From contig CAZAZQ010000011.1 of the NCBI GenBank assembly GCA_964489705.1, positions 1 to 64,000 on the forward strand: a DNA stretch of 64,000 nt. The letters run 5' to 3'. Source of the stretch: CAZAZQ01 sp964489705. GTDB lineage: Bacteria; Zixibacteria; MSB-5A5; GN15; FEB-12. Below are positions 53,507-62,841 of this stretch, piece after piece. Positions within the stretch are counted from its first letter, which is position 1. Each line of letters starts with the position of its first letter. Made by a program: the position numbers and the translations under genes. Under the pieces are notes generated by a model. That model was not told the origin of the DNA. It saw nothing but the letters and a program-made list of their open reading frames with translations, and did not search any database.

Positions 53507-54988
53507 ATGCGCATAACATACACCGCTGAGAACATACAACAGCTCGCCGTCGACTCCCTGGTCTTGTTTGTCCCGGCGTACAAACGCATTGAAGGGAACT
53601 TGTTGAAACTGCTTGATGGCGCCACCGGTGGGAGCATTGCTACCTTGCTGACATCAGGCGAGTTCAAAGGTGCCGAGAAAGAGACGGCAACTCTCCTTCG
53701 CCCGAGAGGTTTCAAGACCCAACGAGTCATTTTAGCCGGGTTGGGAGAACGCCGCGACCTCGATGCCGATTCGTTTCGCCGGGCGGCGGGGGCGGTTTCC
53801 CGTCTGCCGGGGTTGAGTTCGTCGCAATCTGCCGCCTTTGTGTTGGACGGCTTCGAAAAGGAACCTTACTTCCAAGCCGCTATCGAAGGCTACCTGCTGG
53901 GACGCTATACCCTCCAAGACTACAAGAGCACAAAAAGCAAAACAGACAAACTCACCCGGCTTGTTTTTGCGGTGGGTACCGCCGGTACTCTCAAGCGTGC
54001 CCGCTCCGCCGTCGAGAGCGGGAGGATCGTTGCGGAAGGGCAACTGCTGGTGCGGGAGCTTTCCGCGGCACCTTCCAACTATCTCACCCCCCGCCTCTTC
54101 GCTCAAAAAGCAAGAGCTCTGGCACGCAAACATTCATTGACGTGTACAGTGCTTGATGAGAAAGCTATCCGCCGGGAAAAAATGGGGTGTCTGCTGGGGG
54201 TTGCCAAAGGGTCGGCCGAGCCGCCGCGCTTTATCATTCTCAAATACCGCGGAGCCCGACAGACTCAAAAGCCGATTGTGCTGATCGGCAAAGGGGTGAC
54301 ATTTGATGCCGGAGGGATTTCACTGAAAAAGCCGGAAAAGATGGCGGAAATGAAAGGGGATATGACCGGGGCGGCGGTTGTGCTGGCTACGTTGGTGACG
54401 GCTGCTCGTTTGAAACTTCCGCTCAACCTTGTCGGGCTTCTTCCTACCACGGAAAACCTCCCTTCCGGCACGGCGATAAAACCGGGTGATGTTCTTACCT
54501 CGCGAAAAGGATTGACGGTGGAGGTTATCAACACCGACGCCGAAGGTCGGCTTATTCTGGCGGATGCTCTGGATTACGCCAACAAATTTTCCCCGCAGGC
54601 GGTTATCGATATCGCCACCCTCACCGGCGCTTCGTTGTACGTGTTGGGTTACGCCGGGGCGCCTTTGCTGGGAAACGACGAAAAGCTCAAGCAGCGCATC
54701 AAAGACGCTTCCCGAGCCACCGCCGAGAAAGTCTGGGAGTTGCCCATCTGGGATGAGCACCGGCAATTGATGAAATCGTCAATCGCCGACCTGATTAACT
54801 CCGCCGGAAAAGAAGCGGGCACTATTGCGGCTTCGGCGTTTCTGGAAAATTTTGTCGGGGATTACCCCTGGGCACACATTGACATCGCTTTCATGGACGT
54901 TGAAATGAAAGGCAAACCCTACGTGCCTAAAGGAGCCACCGGCTTTGGCCTTCGCCTGCTGACGGCACTCTTGGCGGAGTGGAAGTAA
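53507..54988 (+). CDS. pepA: Leucyl aminopeptidase (M17, PepA-like)
   Basis: 493 aa, family length. C-terminal catalytic domain: VLIGKGVTFDAGGISLKKPE (Lys and Asp metal ligands), EMKGDMTGAAVV and the PROSITE signature NTDAEGRLILADAL. The N-terminal macro-like domain is less conserved. Cytosolic hexameric two-metal exopeptidase. SD GAGAGGA is ~10 nt before the ATG. Stands alone. Confidence 0.95.
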   Translation: MRITYTAENIQQLAVDSLVLFVPAYKRIEGNLLKLLDGATGGSIATLLTSGEFKGAEKETATLLRPRGFKTQRVILAGLGERRDLDADSFRRAAGAVSRLPGLSSSQSAAFVLDGFEKEPYFQAAIEGYLLGRYTLQDYKSTKSKTDKLTRLVFAVGTAGTLKRARSAVESGRIVAEGQLLVRELSAAPSNYLTPRLFAQKARALARKHSLTCTVLDEKAIRREKMGCLLGVAKGSAEPPRFIILKYRGARQTQKPIVLIGKGVTFDAGGISLKKPEKMAEMKGDMTGAAVVLATLVTAARLKLPLNLVGLLPTTENLPSGTAIKPGDVLTSRKGLTVEVINTDAEGRLILADALDYANKFSPQAVIDIATLTGASLYVLGYAGAPLLGNDEKLKQRIKDASRATAEKVWELPIWDEHRQLMKSSIADLINSAGKEAGTIAASAFLENFVGDYPWAHIDIAFMDVEMKGKPYVPKGATGFGLRLLTALLAEWK

Positions 54989-55009
54989 GCGTTCTCTCTT
55001 CTCCGTGCT

Positions 55010-55115
55010 GATGCGGCGCAGCCTTGGCTGGGTTCTCTTCTCATGTGAGTTCCGCTTCCTCTCGGCAACTCAATGAGACACCCTTAGAGTGTCACTGCAA
55101 GCGATAGGGCACCCC
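55010..55115. repeat. Inverse copy of the ~94-bp unit found in tandem at 61183-61450
   Basis: Reverse complement reads GACACTCTAAGGGTGTCTCA, TTGAGTTGCCGAGAGGAAGC, GGAACTCACATGAGAAG, GCCAAGGCTGCGCC. This matches each of the three tandem units near 61.3 kb. Confidence 0.7.
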
Positions 55116-55185
55116 ATGTTCTGAGTAGCAGATACCGTCTAGAGTCAAGGTTTCGTTTAGGGTTGAAAGGTTTTTGCATAATAAG

Positions 55186-55255
55186 GACAGGTCTCGAAGG
55201 AGACCTGACGGAGGGTGAAACAGCAATGGCAGGTCTGTCCCAGATCAACCCCTGC
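55186..55255. repeat. Dispersed two-hairpin intergenic repeat, copy
   Basis: GGTCTC-GAAG-GAGACC hairpin, then GGCAGGTCTGTCCCAGATC. Same orientation as the copies at 57015 and 60991. Upstream text TACCGTCTAGAGTCAAGGTTTCGTTTAGGGTTG is itself shared with 45317-45350. Confidence 0.7.
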
Positions 55256-55289
55256 TAAAACTTGGGTGTGTGTTATTTCCCACCGTAAG

Positions 55290-55384
55290 AATTGTAAGTC
55301 ACCCTTAGGGTGTCGGGAAAGATTCCTGACCGCGCAGGAAAAACTTTGGGGTGCCCCACCGCTTGCGGTGGGTTTTTATAGTTC
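55290..55384. repeat. Second intergenic repeat element (inverted relative to 8076-8185)
   Basis: TAAGTCACCCTTAGGGTGTC, a CGGGAAAGATTCCTG stem, then GGGGTGCCCCACCGCTTGCGGTGGGTTTTTATAG. The last hairpin followed by TTTTT could also terminate transcription from the left. Confidence 0.7.
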
Positions 55385-55451
55385 ATGTGTAGGTCAGATC
55401 TTGGAAGAGACCTGGCGGAGAGGGAAGACAGTTTTTCCTGTCCCCCGATTG

Positions 55452-56828
55452 TTATTCGCCGTGCATGGCTTTTTCGATGTCGTACTTTTTCAGCTTGTCA
55501 AAAAGCGTGGTGTAATCAATCTGGAGGATGCGGGCGCATTTGCGCTTATTACCCCGAACTTGCTTCAAGACGCGGATAATAGCTGCCTTTTCCGCCTGCA
55601 TCTGGGCATGGGCGCCGATTTCTTTCAGTCCCGCTCCTTCGCGAAGCTGTATCTCATCGGTGCGTTGCAATCGAATCGCCAGGTGGTCGGGAGTAATCTT
55701 TTTCCCTTCCGACAGGATGACGGCACGCTCGATGGTGTTTTCCAACTCGCGGACGTTGCCGGGCCAATGGTATTTCTCTAAAAGACGGATAGCATCCCGT
55801 GAGAGGGATTTCAACCCTTTCTTCATCTCCCGGCAGTACTTCTCGATGAAGTAATCCGCCAGCCGCTTGATGTCGTCCCGGCGTTCCCGAAGCGGCGGAA
55901 TGACGATGGGAAAAACGGAGAGGCGGTAGTACAAATCTTCCCGGAACTTTTTCGCCGCAATCAGCTCGTTGAGATCCATGTTGGTGGCGGCAATGACCCG
56001 AACGTCGATATCGATCGGCTTGGTGCCGCCGAGGCGTTCGAAGTTCTTTTGCTGGAGTACCCGCAGGAGTTTGGCTTGGAGGGAGATGTCCATATCCCCG
56101 ATTTCGTCGAGGAAAATGGTGCCGGTGTTGGCGATTTCGAACTTCCCCATCTTCCGAGCGTGGGCGCCGGTGAAAGCTCCTTTCTCCGAACCGAACAGCT
56201 CGTTTTCCAGAAGCTCGTGCGGGATGGCGGCGCAGTTGATGGCGATGTAGGGTTTGTCTTTCCGGTGGGAAAGGGAATGAATCGCCCGAGCGAAGAGTTC
56301 CTTCCCCGTTCCGGATTCCCCTTGCAGCAGGACAGTGGCGTCAGACTTGGCGACCTTGTGAATCAGTTGGGAAATCTCCAGCATTTTTTCATTCTGCCCG
56401 ATGATGTCCAGTGACCCGTTGGCGGTAAGCAACTCGTGGCGAAGCAAGGTATTCTCGGCGATGAGGCGGCGGTTTTCCAGGGCACGGTTGATAAGAACAC
56501 ACAAATGCTCGGTGTCGAACGGCTTGGTGATAAAGTCGTAGGCTCCCCGCTTCATCGCTTCGACGGCGTCTTCAATCGTCCCGTACGCCGTCATGACGAT
56601 AACGGAGGTGTCGCTGTCGACTTCCTTGACGCTTCCGAGCACTTCCAACCCGTCGACGTCCGGCATCTTCAAGTCGGTCAGCACCAAATCGTACGACTTG
56701 TTCCGAACCAGCTCCAACGCCCGCCGTCCGTCGGGAGCGCTGTCGACCCGGTAACCCTCTTCGATGAGGGTCTCGGTCAACATGTTGCGCATGGAATCCT
56801 TGTCGTCAACCACCAAAATCGTGGGCAT
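55452..56828 (-). CDS. NtrC-family sigma-54 response regulator, orphan
   Basis: 458 aa. Receiver (ILVVDDKDSMRNML; phosphorylation site D52 in LTDLKMPDVDG), AAA+ domain with GESGTGKELFARAIH, GAFTGA and GTIFLDEIGD, and Fis HTH (GNKRKCARILQIDYTTLFDK). A partner kinase is not adjacent and no consensus sigma-54 promoter was noticed near it. Distinct from the NtrC regulator at 29.5 kb. Confidence 0.95.
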   Translation of the reverse strand: MPTILVVDDKDSMRNMLTETLIEEGYRVDSAPDGRRALELVRNKSYDLVLTDLKMPDVDGLEVLGSVKEVDSDTSVIVMTAYGTIEDAVEAMKRGAYDFITKPFDTEHLCVLINRALENRRLIAENTLLRHELLTANGSLDIIGQNEKMLEISQLIHKVAKSDATVLLQGESGTGKELFARAIHSLSHRKDKPYIAINCAAIPHELLENELFGSEKGAFTGAHARKMGKFEIANTGTIFLDEIGDMDISLQAKLLRVLQQKNFERLGGTKPIDIDVRVIAATNMDLNELIAAKKFREDLYYRLSVFPIVIPPLRERRDDIKRLADYFIEKYCREMKKGLKSLSRDAIRLLEKYHWPGNVRELENTIERAVILSEGKKITPDHLAIRLQRTDEIQLREGAGLKEIGAHAQMQAEKAAIIRVLKQVRGNKRKCARILQIDYTTLFDKLKKYDIEKAMHGE

Positions 56829-57014
56829 ATGGTTTCTCCCTCAGGATGTAAACGTGTTCCTTACCTTCCATCTATCCATACACTTCCTGTATCGGCGAAA
56901 ACCGCCGTAAATAAAGAACTTCCGGTGCGCAATTATTGGACACAGCCTCGGCTGTCTTATCTTTTTCCGGATTTTCCCTACCGGCTGCCTTCTCCCCGCA
57001 ACTCAGTTAGTAAT

Positions 57015-57087
57015 ATAGGTAAGGTCTCGAAAGAGACCTGCACATGAGATAAGAAAATGCCAGGTCTGTACCAGACCGTGCCTTACA
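57015..57087. repeat. Dispersed two-hairpin intergenic repeat, copy
   Basis: AAGGTCTC-GAAA-GAGACCTGC with a perfect 6-bp stem and GNRA-type loop, ~22-nt spacer (ACATGAGATAAGAAAATGCC), then GGTCTG-TAC-CAGACC. Confidence 0.75.
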
Positions 57088-57152
57088 TGAACTGCACATG
57101 AGATAAGAAAATGGCTAAAGTGACCTACTATGGGGAGTTGCCCGTTTGTCTG

Positions 57153-57917
57153 CTATGTCTGCTCCTTGTGTACAATCATCGACGAGGCTTGAGCGGTCGG
57201 GAAAATGATGATCTCGGCAATTTGAACATGCTCAGGCCTGTCGGCAATCCACACCACCGCTTCCGCCACATCGTCACCGGTTAAGGGTTGGTACCCTTGG
57301 TAGACGCTTTTGGCTCTCTTTTCGTCGCCGTAAAAGCGTACCGTGGAAAATTCCGTCTCGACCAGACCGGGATCGACGGTGGACACTCGGAGGGGAGTAT
57401 CGACCAAATCAATCCGCATCCCCTTGGTCAGCGCGTCGACGGCATGTTTGGTGGCGCAGTAGACGTTTCCGCCGGGGTAAACCTCATGCCCGGCGATGGA
57501 GCCGATGTTGATGATATGCCCCTTGCCTCGGGCAACCATATAGGGAATAACGGCCCGGCTGACGTAGAGCAACCCTTTGATGTTGGTGTCAATCATTTCT
57601 TCCCACCCCTCGACTTTCCCTTCGTGCAACTTATCCAGCCCCCTTCCTAAACCGGCGTTATTGACCAGCACGTCAATCTCGCGCCATTCCGGCGGGAGCT
57701 CGGCAACAGCCCGCTCGACCGCTTGCCGTTGGCGGACATCCAGCGGCAGCAAATAGACGTCGGTTGACAATTCCGAGCGCAATTCTTCCAACCGCTCTTT
57801 CCGGCGGGCGGCAAGAATCAGCTTGGCGCCCCGGGCGGCAAACTGCCGGGCGCAGGCTCTGCCGATTCCCGATGACGCCCCGGTGATGAACACGATCTTG
57901 TCGGTAAGGTTCGACAT
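57153..57917 (-). CDS. Short-chain dehydrogenase/reductase (YdfG-like)
   Basis: 254 aa from ATG 57917 (SD AAGGAGAG); the longer frame to 58082 has no SD. Rossmann motif FITGASSGIGRACA, NNAG, catalytic Ser in IINIGSIAG and Y-x3-K in YCATK. EMIDTNIKGLLYVSRAVIPY and the end PEHVQIAEIIIFPTAQAS resemble 3-hydroxy acid/serine dehydrogenases of the YdfG group. NADP preference is suggested by basic residues after strand 2 (AARRKER). Confidence 0.9.
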   Translation of the reverse strand: MSNLTDKIVFITGASSGIGRACARQFAARGAKLILAARRKERLEELRSELSTDVYLLPLDVRQRQAVERAVAELPPEWREIDVLVNNAGLGRGLDKLHEGKVEGWEEMIDTNIKGLLYVSRAVIPYMVARGKGHIINIGSIAGHEVYPGGNVYCATKHAVDALTKGMRIDLVDTPLRVSTVDPGLVETEFSTVRFYGDEKRAKSVYQGYQPLTGDDVAEAVVWIADRPEHVQIAEIIIFPTAQASSMIVHKEQT

Positions 57918-58350
57918 CTTTCTCTCTCCTTGGTTATTTTCCCAAAGCCGGAAGGTATGATTTTTTCCTTTCTCCGTCAATCGGGAGTTGGGGGCAGTCA
58001 CCTGCCTTTTTTCCCGGCACCGAGCAAAGAGCGAGACCAGCCGCAACTCAACATTAGGAGGCGGCGGTATGGATTTTTGCACACGATGTATGGGATTCTC
58101 ACAACATTTTTTCAGCCGCTTTACGGGAGAAAACGAACCGGCAAAGAGAGGCGTGTGCTAAGTTTCGTCAAGGTATGAGGTTACCCGTTTCCTTTTCAAC
58201 CCCGCCGCCGGTCGGGCGGTCGGCACGGCATATGCAATACTGGTGGGAAGAGAAAACTAAACTCAGACCGCCAAACACCCGATTATACGGTTATGGGGCT
58301 TTTTCCATAACCTTCGGGTAGGCGAACGGCAACTATTCGAGGGTACGGAA

Positions 58351-58497
58351 ATGGCTACAGAGAAAAAAAAGAGAAAAAGAATCGGTCTGCCGAAAAAAAC
58401 GTACTGGCATTTGTACAGCCTTCAAAGCTTGCAGACCGAAAAACTGGCGCATGTCGTCAACAAGATATTGAAACGAGAATATATGCTTATTAAATAA
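58351..58497 (+). CDS. Small basic protein, possible ribbon-helix-helix
   Basis: 48 aa: a Lys/Arg-rich start (MATEKKKRKRIGLPKKTYWH), then a strand-helix-helix-like pattern ending VVNKILKREYMLIK. GAGGG lies 7 nt before the ATG. The pattern R-x-G-L-P-K-x-x-Y...L...AHVVNKIL recalls RHH/CopG repressor cores. It could also be a chance frame, but coding-like spacing and SD favour a real gene. Upstream of the M23 peptidase, 125 nt apart. Confidence 0.5.
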   Translation: MATEKKKRKRIGLPKKTYWHLYSLQSLQTEKLAHVVNKILKREYMLIK

Positions 58498-58622
58498 GAA
58501 GTTCGGTTTTTTATCTTGACAGGGTGATAAACAAGGCATACCTTCGACGGCTGAATTGAAAAAATGAGGTGAGGATTTACAACTTTCATGGATGTGAAAG
58601 TATTTTTCGGGATAGTATATAA

Positions 58623-59528
58623 ATGTGGAAAAATAAGCTGACGCTCATGTTCATCCCCGGCGCCACCGGAATACTCAAGCAGTTGCGTATTCCTGTAATA
58701 GCGGTGTATGCCGGTATTGCGGTGGTGATAGCGCTTCTTTTCACCAGCTTTTTCCTTTCCGCCCAGTTCTTTACCGACAAAGTCGCCGAAAAAGAACTCC
58801 AACAGCTTCGGGAAGAAAACCAACGGCTCCAGGAACGGTATGAGCAGATGCGCTGGTATCTTGCCGAAGTTGAAAACCGTTACAACGAACTGGTAAAGAA
58901 AGAAGTCTATCTCCGTTCTATTTTTGACCTTCCGGAGATTGAGCCGGAAGAGCGGCAACTGGGTGTCGGCGGTCCGCCGCCTCCCGCTTTGGAAAAGCTC
59001 TCGGAAGCGGAAAAAACCGCCGTCATCACCGAAGCTGAAGTCGATCGGCTGCTGAAGCTCTCCGAATTTGAGCTGGAGAAATATACGGAAGTCGAAACTT
59101 CCCTGGCGAAGCTCAAAGATCGGCTCGATCATACTCCTTCCATCTGGCCTACCAAAGGTTGGCTCTCCCGCGGCTACGGGATGAAACTCGACCCCTTCAC
59201 CGGCTACAAGCAAATGCACCACGGCATCGACATCGCCAATCACCGGGGCACTCCGATTATCGCTACCGCCGACGGGAAAGTCGTCAAAGTCACCCGGACA
59301 AACGGGCTGGGGAAGTTGGTCGTTATTGACCACGGCTACGGTTTCCGCACCCGCTACGGACACCTGTCCGAAATCAAAGTCAAGCGAGGTCAAAGAGTAA
59401 AACGGGGCGAGGTTATCGCCCTGATGGGCTCAACCGGTTACTCTACCGGTCCGCACCTCCATTATGAAGTGCTGAGAAACGGCAAGAGCCTGAACCCAAT
59501 GAAATACATCTTGAACAAGATGCAGTAA
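58623..59528 (+). CDS. M23 (LytM/NlpD-like) metallopeptidase, membrane-anchored
   Basis: 301 aa. TM helix at ~22-46, coiled coil at ~52-100 (KELQQLREENQRLQERYEQM), linker, then the LytM domain: HHGIDIANHRGTPIIATADG (metal His and Asp), RYGHLSEIKVKRGQRVKRGE, STGPHLHYEV with the HxH motif. All zinc ligands are present, so it should be an active peptidoglycan endopeptidase or a divisome activator in the periplasm. A terminator follows. Confidence 0.93.
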   Translation: MWKNKLTLMFIPGATGILKQLRIPVIAVYAGIAVVIALLFTSFFLSAQFFTDKVAEKELQQLREENQRLQERYEQMRWYLAEVENRYNELVKKEVYLRSIFDLPEIEPEERQLGVGGPPPPALEKLSEAEKTAVITEAEVDRLLKLSEFELEKYTEVETSLAKLKDRLDHTPSIWPTKGWLSRGYGMKLDPFTGYKQMHHGIDIANHRGTPIIATADGKVVKVTRTNGLGKLVVIDHGYGFRTRYGHLSEIKVKRGQRVKRGEVIALMGSTGYSTGPHLHYEVLRNGKSLNPMKYILNKMQ

Positions 59529-59554
59529 AGTTTTCTTATCTTTCCCTGTTTTGA

Positions 59555-59585
59555 AGCCGCCGCTTGTCGGCGGCTTTTCCTTTTT
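59555..59585 (+). terminator. Terminator after the M23 gene
   Basis: AGCCGCCG-CTTGT-CGGCGGCT followed by TTTCCTTTTT. Confidence 0.85.
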
Positions 59586-59826
59586 ACTTCCAAAGATTCA
59601 AACTCATCTCGCTGGCAATATAGTTTATGATAGGAACTTTTGCGTACCATTCGGTATTTTGCTGTATTTTCACACATCCCTGACGTCACACTGCACGCTC
59701 CACCGACGAGAATCTGAAATCTCTTTATCGCTTAATGCTTTACAAGCCCCTCTCCAAATCGTATTCTCAGAGGAACGCAAAAAAGGTAGCAGAGAAACAA
59801 ATTCAAGCGATAGAGAGGAAAACAAA

Positions 59827-60927
59827 ATGGACCAGCGCACACAGAAACTGGCGAAAGTGCTTGTGCATTATTCCCTGAAACTGAAAAAGGGAGATCTGTT
59901 CAAGATTGAAGGTGAGATTGTCACTCTCCCGTTGATAGAAGCGGTCTACAACGAGGCGATGAAAGTCGGGGCACACCCCTACACGATGATACGAATCCCG
60001 CGCAATGAAGAGGCGTTTTTCAAGTTGGCGTCCGAGGCACAACTGAAATATCTCTCTCCCCTTGCAAAATATGAAATCAACACTATCGACGCCCGGTTGG
60101 TTATCCTGGGAAGCGAAAACACCCGCAATCTCTCCGGCATCGATCCGAAGCGAATGGCAACTCAACGAAAAGCCCTGCGTCCGCTCATCGATCGCTGGTT
60201 CAAACGCACCGGCGACGGCTCTCTCAGTTGGTGCGTCACTATGTTCCCCTCGCCCGCCGAAGCGCAGGACACCGACTTGTCCCTTTCCGACTACGAGGAT
60301 TTCGTTTACCGCGCCGGGTATATCCACATGGCAGACCCGGTCAAGCAATGGAAGAAAATCGCCAAAGAGCAAAGCCGACTGGTGCGAATACTCAACCGTT
60401 TCGACCGCATCCATATCCGCTCCGCCGACACCGATCTGAAATTGAGAGTGAAAGGGCGCAAGTGGATTAACTGCGCCGGTACCGAAAATTTCCCTGACGG
60501 GGAGATCTTCACCTGCCCGCTTGAAGACTCAGCGGAGGGGTTTATCCGCTATTCGTTCCCGGCGGTTTACACCGGAAAAGAAGTGGAAGATGTCCGGCTG
60601 GAATTCAAAAAAGGAAAAGTCGTCAAGGAAACGGCAGGGAAAAACCAAGCCTTTCTCACCAGCATGCTGAACATCGACAAAGGCGCTCGCTACTTGGGAG
60701 AATTTGCCATCGGGACGAACTACGCCATCAAGCGCTTCTCGAAAAATATCCTGTTCGACGAGAAAATCGGCGGCACCTGCCACCTCGCCGTGGGGGCATC
60801 GATACCGGAAGCGGGCGGCAAGAACAAAAGCGCTATCCATTGGGACATGGTGTGTGATTTGAAAAAAGACAGCGAAATTCTGGCAGACGGAAAGGTGATT
60901 TATCGTAACGGCAAGTTTGTCATCTGA
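59827..60927 (+). CDS. Aminopeptidase, M29 (AmpS/thermophilic type)
   Basis: 366 aa from ATG 59827 (GAGAGG 9 nt upstream). Family text: LVHYSLKLKKGDLFKIEGEI, FPDGEIFTCPLEDSAEGFIR (with the metal-binding Glu), LGEFAIGTNYAIKRFSKNIL, then LFDEKIGGTCHLAVGAS and SAIHWDMVCDL (His and Asp ligands). Cytosolic two-metal leucine-type aminopeptidase. Together with the M17 enzyme at 53.5 kb it gives the window two broad aminopeptidases. Confidence 0.9.
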   Translation: MDQRTQKLAKVLVHYSLKLKKGDLFKIEGEIVTLPLIEAVYNEAMKVGAHPYTMIRIPRNEEAFFKLASEAQLKYLSPLAKYEINTIDARLVILGSENTRNLSGIDPKRMATQRKALRPLIDRWFKRTGDGSLSWCVTMFPSPAEAQDTDLSLSDYEDFVYRAGYIHMADPVKQWKKIAKEQSRLVRILNRFDRIHIRSADTDLKLRVKGRKWINCAGTENFPDGEIFTCPLEDSAEGFIRYSFPAVYTGKEVEDVRLEFKKGKVVKETAGKNQAFLTSMLNIDKGARYLGEFAIGTNYAIKRFSKNILFDEKIGGTCHLAVGASIPEAGGKNKSAIHWDMVCDLKKDSEILADGKVIYRNGKFVI

Positions 60928-60990
60928 TAAACTACGGTCGGAAGATACTCCCGACCCACCTTAAGGGTGTTTTATAACCTTACGGTTCAT

Positions 60991-61061
60991 GTAGGGAATG
61001 GTCTCGCAGAGATCTGCCAAGAATGAAGAAAATGGCAGGTCTGTACCAGACCATTCCCTAC
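60991..61061. repeat. Dispersed two-hairpin intergenic repeat, copy
   Basis: GTAGGGAATGGTCTCGCAGAGATCTGCC...GGCAGGTCTGTACCAGACCATTCCCTAC. The outer arms GTAGGGAATGG/CCATTCCCTAC pair perfectly (11 bp), so the whole 71 nt is one long cruciform-capable element. Confidence 0.75.
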
Positions 61062-61182
61062 TAAAACAACGTGAGAAAAAGGCGGATCTGCGCGGTCAGG
61101 AATCCATTCCTGACCGACCCCAAAGGGGCTCTTTTCGCCCGTCAGGGAAATAAATCACCTTTAGGGTGTTCCCGACCGCGCA

Positions 61183-61450
61183 CACCCTGAGGGTGTCTTA
61201 TTAGGTTGCCGAGAGAAAACAGAACCCATATGAGGTTATAAAACAGTTTAGGTTGCACCCCCCCGCCTGCAGTGGCACCCTAAGGGTGTCTTATTATTGA
61301 GCTGTCGAAAGAAAGCAGAACTCACATGAGATGGTAAAACTGCTCAGGCTGCACCCCACGCCTGCGATGGCACCCCAAGAGCGTCTTATTGAGTTGCCGA
61401 GAGAAAACAGAACCCACATAAGGTTATAAGACTGCTAAGGCTGCGCCCGT
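61183..61450. repeat. Three tandem ~94-bp repeats
   Basis: Units start at 61183, 61276 and 61371, each CACCCTRAGGGTGTCTTATT, then GTTGCCGAGAGAAAACAGAA, CYCACATRAGRTKRTAAAAC, and a GGCTGCACCCC-like end. The third unit runs into the stop of the transhydrogenase gene. A single inverse unit lies at 55010-55115. Confidence 0.8.
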
Positions 61451-62841
61451 TAGGATGTTCGGGCAAAGCCGTCAAGAGCGGCAATTTTGTAAGCTTCCGA
61501 AAGGGTGGGGTAATTCAAAACCGTGTCCAAGAAATAATGCAGCGTGCCGCCGTGGGTCATCACCGCCTGTCCGATATGAATGAGTTCGGTGGCTCGTTCG
61601 CCGACGATGTGAACCCCGAAAATTCGCTTCGACTTCGGTTCGAAAATCAGCTTGAGCATACCGTCATGGTCATTGATAATTTGCCCGCGCGCCAGCTCGA
61701 AGTAGCGGGCGATGCCGACTTCGTATTCCTGCCCGGCTTTCGAAAGAGCCTGTTCGGTCTCGCCCACCATCGACACCTCGGGTATGGTATAGATTCCGAA
61801 AGGAAAAAGTGTGTTGATACAGGCGGTTTCGTCTTTTAGGAAAGCGTGAATTGCCGCCAATCTTCCTTGGTCCATCGACACAGACGCCAAGGAAGGAAAA
61901 CCGATAACGTCTCCCACCGCATAGATATTGGGAACAGCCGTCCGGTAATGGGAATCGACCTTAATCAACCCGCGGTGGTCGGTTTCAATGCCCAGCTTCT
62001 CCAGGTTCAGATGCTGTGTATTGCCGCGCCGTCCGGCGACAAAAAGAAGACGATCGGAAACAATCCTTCGACCGCTTTGCGTAATCGTAACAACCTGCTC
62101 GTTCTCGACGAATATCTCTTTGTAATCGTCGCCGAGAGCAAGGTTGATACGGTACTTCCGCATGAGGTACATCAAAGCGTCGGCGATTTCATCATCCAGA
62201 AACGACAACAATCGAGAACGCCCGTCGACAATTGTCACATTGACCCCAATATGAGCGAATATACAGGCATACTCGCATCCGATGACCCCGCCGCCGACAA
62301 TAGTCAGCGACCGGGGGAGGGTATCGAGCTCGATAATCGACTCGGCGTCATAAATATACCCGGAAGAGAAATCGATATGCTCTGGATGGTGGGAATGGGT
62401 GCCGGTTGCGATGATGATAACATCTCCTTTGAGGAGAAGCTTTTCCGAAGTCGGAGTGGCTACCTCGACCGTGTGGGGATCGAGAATTTTGCCCACGCCG
62501 TGGATGACTTCGATTAGGTAGCGAGCCATGTTTTGCTGGATGACCTCGAGCTCTTGTTGCACCACCTGTTCCTTACGGTACATGAGCTCCCGGACGGTGA
62601 CGTTTTGCTTTATCCCTCCTATCAACCCGTAAGCAGAGCGCTGGCGCAACCCGGAAATGTAAAGTACCGTCTCCCGAAGAGTTTTCGACGGAATGGTGCC
62701 GGTGTGGATGCACACTCCTCCCTGCACCGATTTCCGTTCGACAATAGCGGTGGTTTTTCGCATCTTGGCGGCTTCGATGGCGGCTTTCTCGCCCGCCGGA
62801 CCGGAGCCGATAACGACTAAATCGAAATGTTGCTCATTCAC
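61450..62841 (-). CDS. sthA: Soluble pyridine nucleotide transhydrogenase (Si-specific, SthA)
   Basis: 463 aa flavoprotein disulfide-reductase fold, but the redox motif reads GGVCIHTGTIPSKTLRE: the second Cys of dihydrolipoamide dehydrogenase is Thr, as in SthA/UdhA. FAD motif VVIGSGPAGEKAAIEAA, NAD motif VGGGVIGCEYACIFAHIG, and FAD C-terminal NIYAVGDVIGFPSLAS. Exchanges reducing equivalents between NADPH and NAD+ in the cytosol. Related in theme, not in location, to the NAD(P)H-linked cluster at 31-38 kb. Confidence 0.94.
   Translation of the reverse strand: MNEQHFDLVVIGSGPAGEKAAIEAAKMRKTTAIVERKSVQGGVCIHTGTIPSKTLRETVLYISGLRQRSAYGLIGGIKQNVTVRELMYRKEQVVQQELEVIQQNMARYLIEVIHGVGKILDPHTVEVATPTSEKLLLKGDVIIIATGTHSHHPEHIDFSSGYIYDAESIIELDTLPRSLTIVGGGVIGCEYACIFAHIGVNVTIVDGRSRLLSFLDDEIADALMYLMRKYRINLALGDDYKEIFVENEQVVTITQSGRRIVSDRLLFVAGRRGNTQHLNLEKLGIETDHRGLIKVDSHYRTAVPNIYAVGDVIGFPSLASVSMDQGRLAAIHAFLKDETACINTLFPFGIYTIPEVSMVGETEQALSKAGQEYEVGIARYFELARGQIINDHDGMLKLIFEPKSKRIFGVHIVGERATELIHIGQAVMTHGGTLHYFLDTVLNYPTLSEAYKIAALDGFARTS

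Noticed and set aside
61183..61450. CRISPR-like array
   Set aside because: Units are ~94 bp, contiguous and diverged, without short identical repeats and unique spacers, and no cas gene is present.
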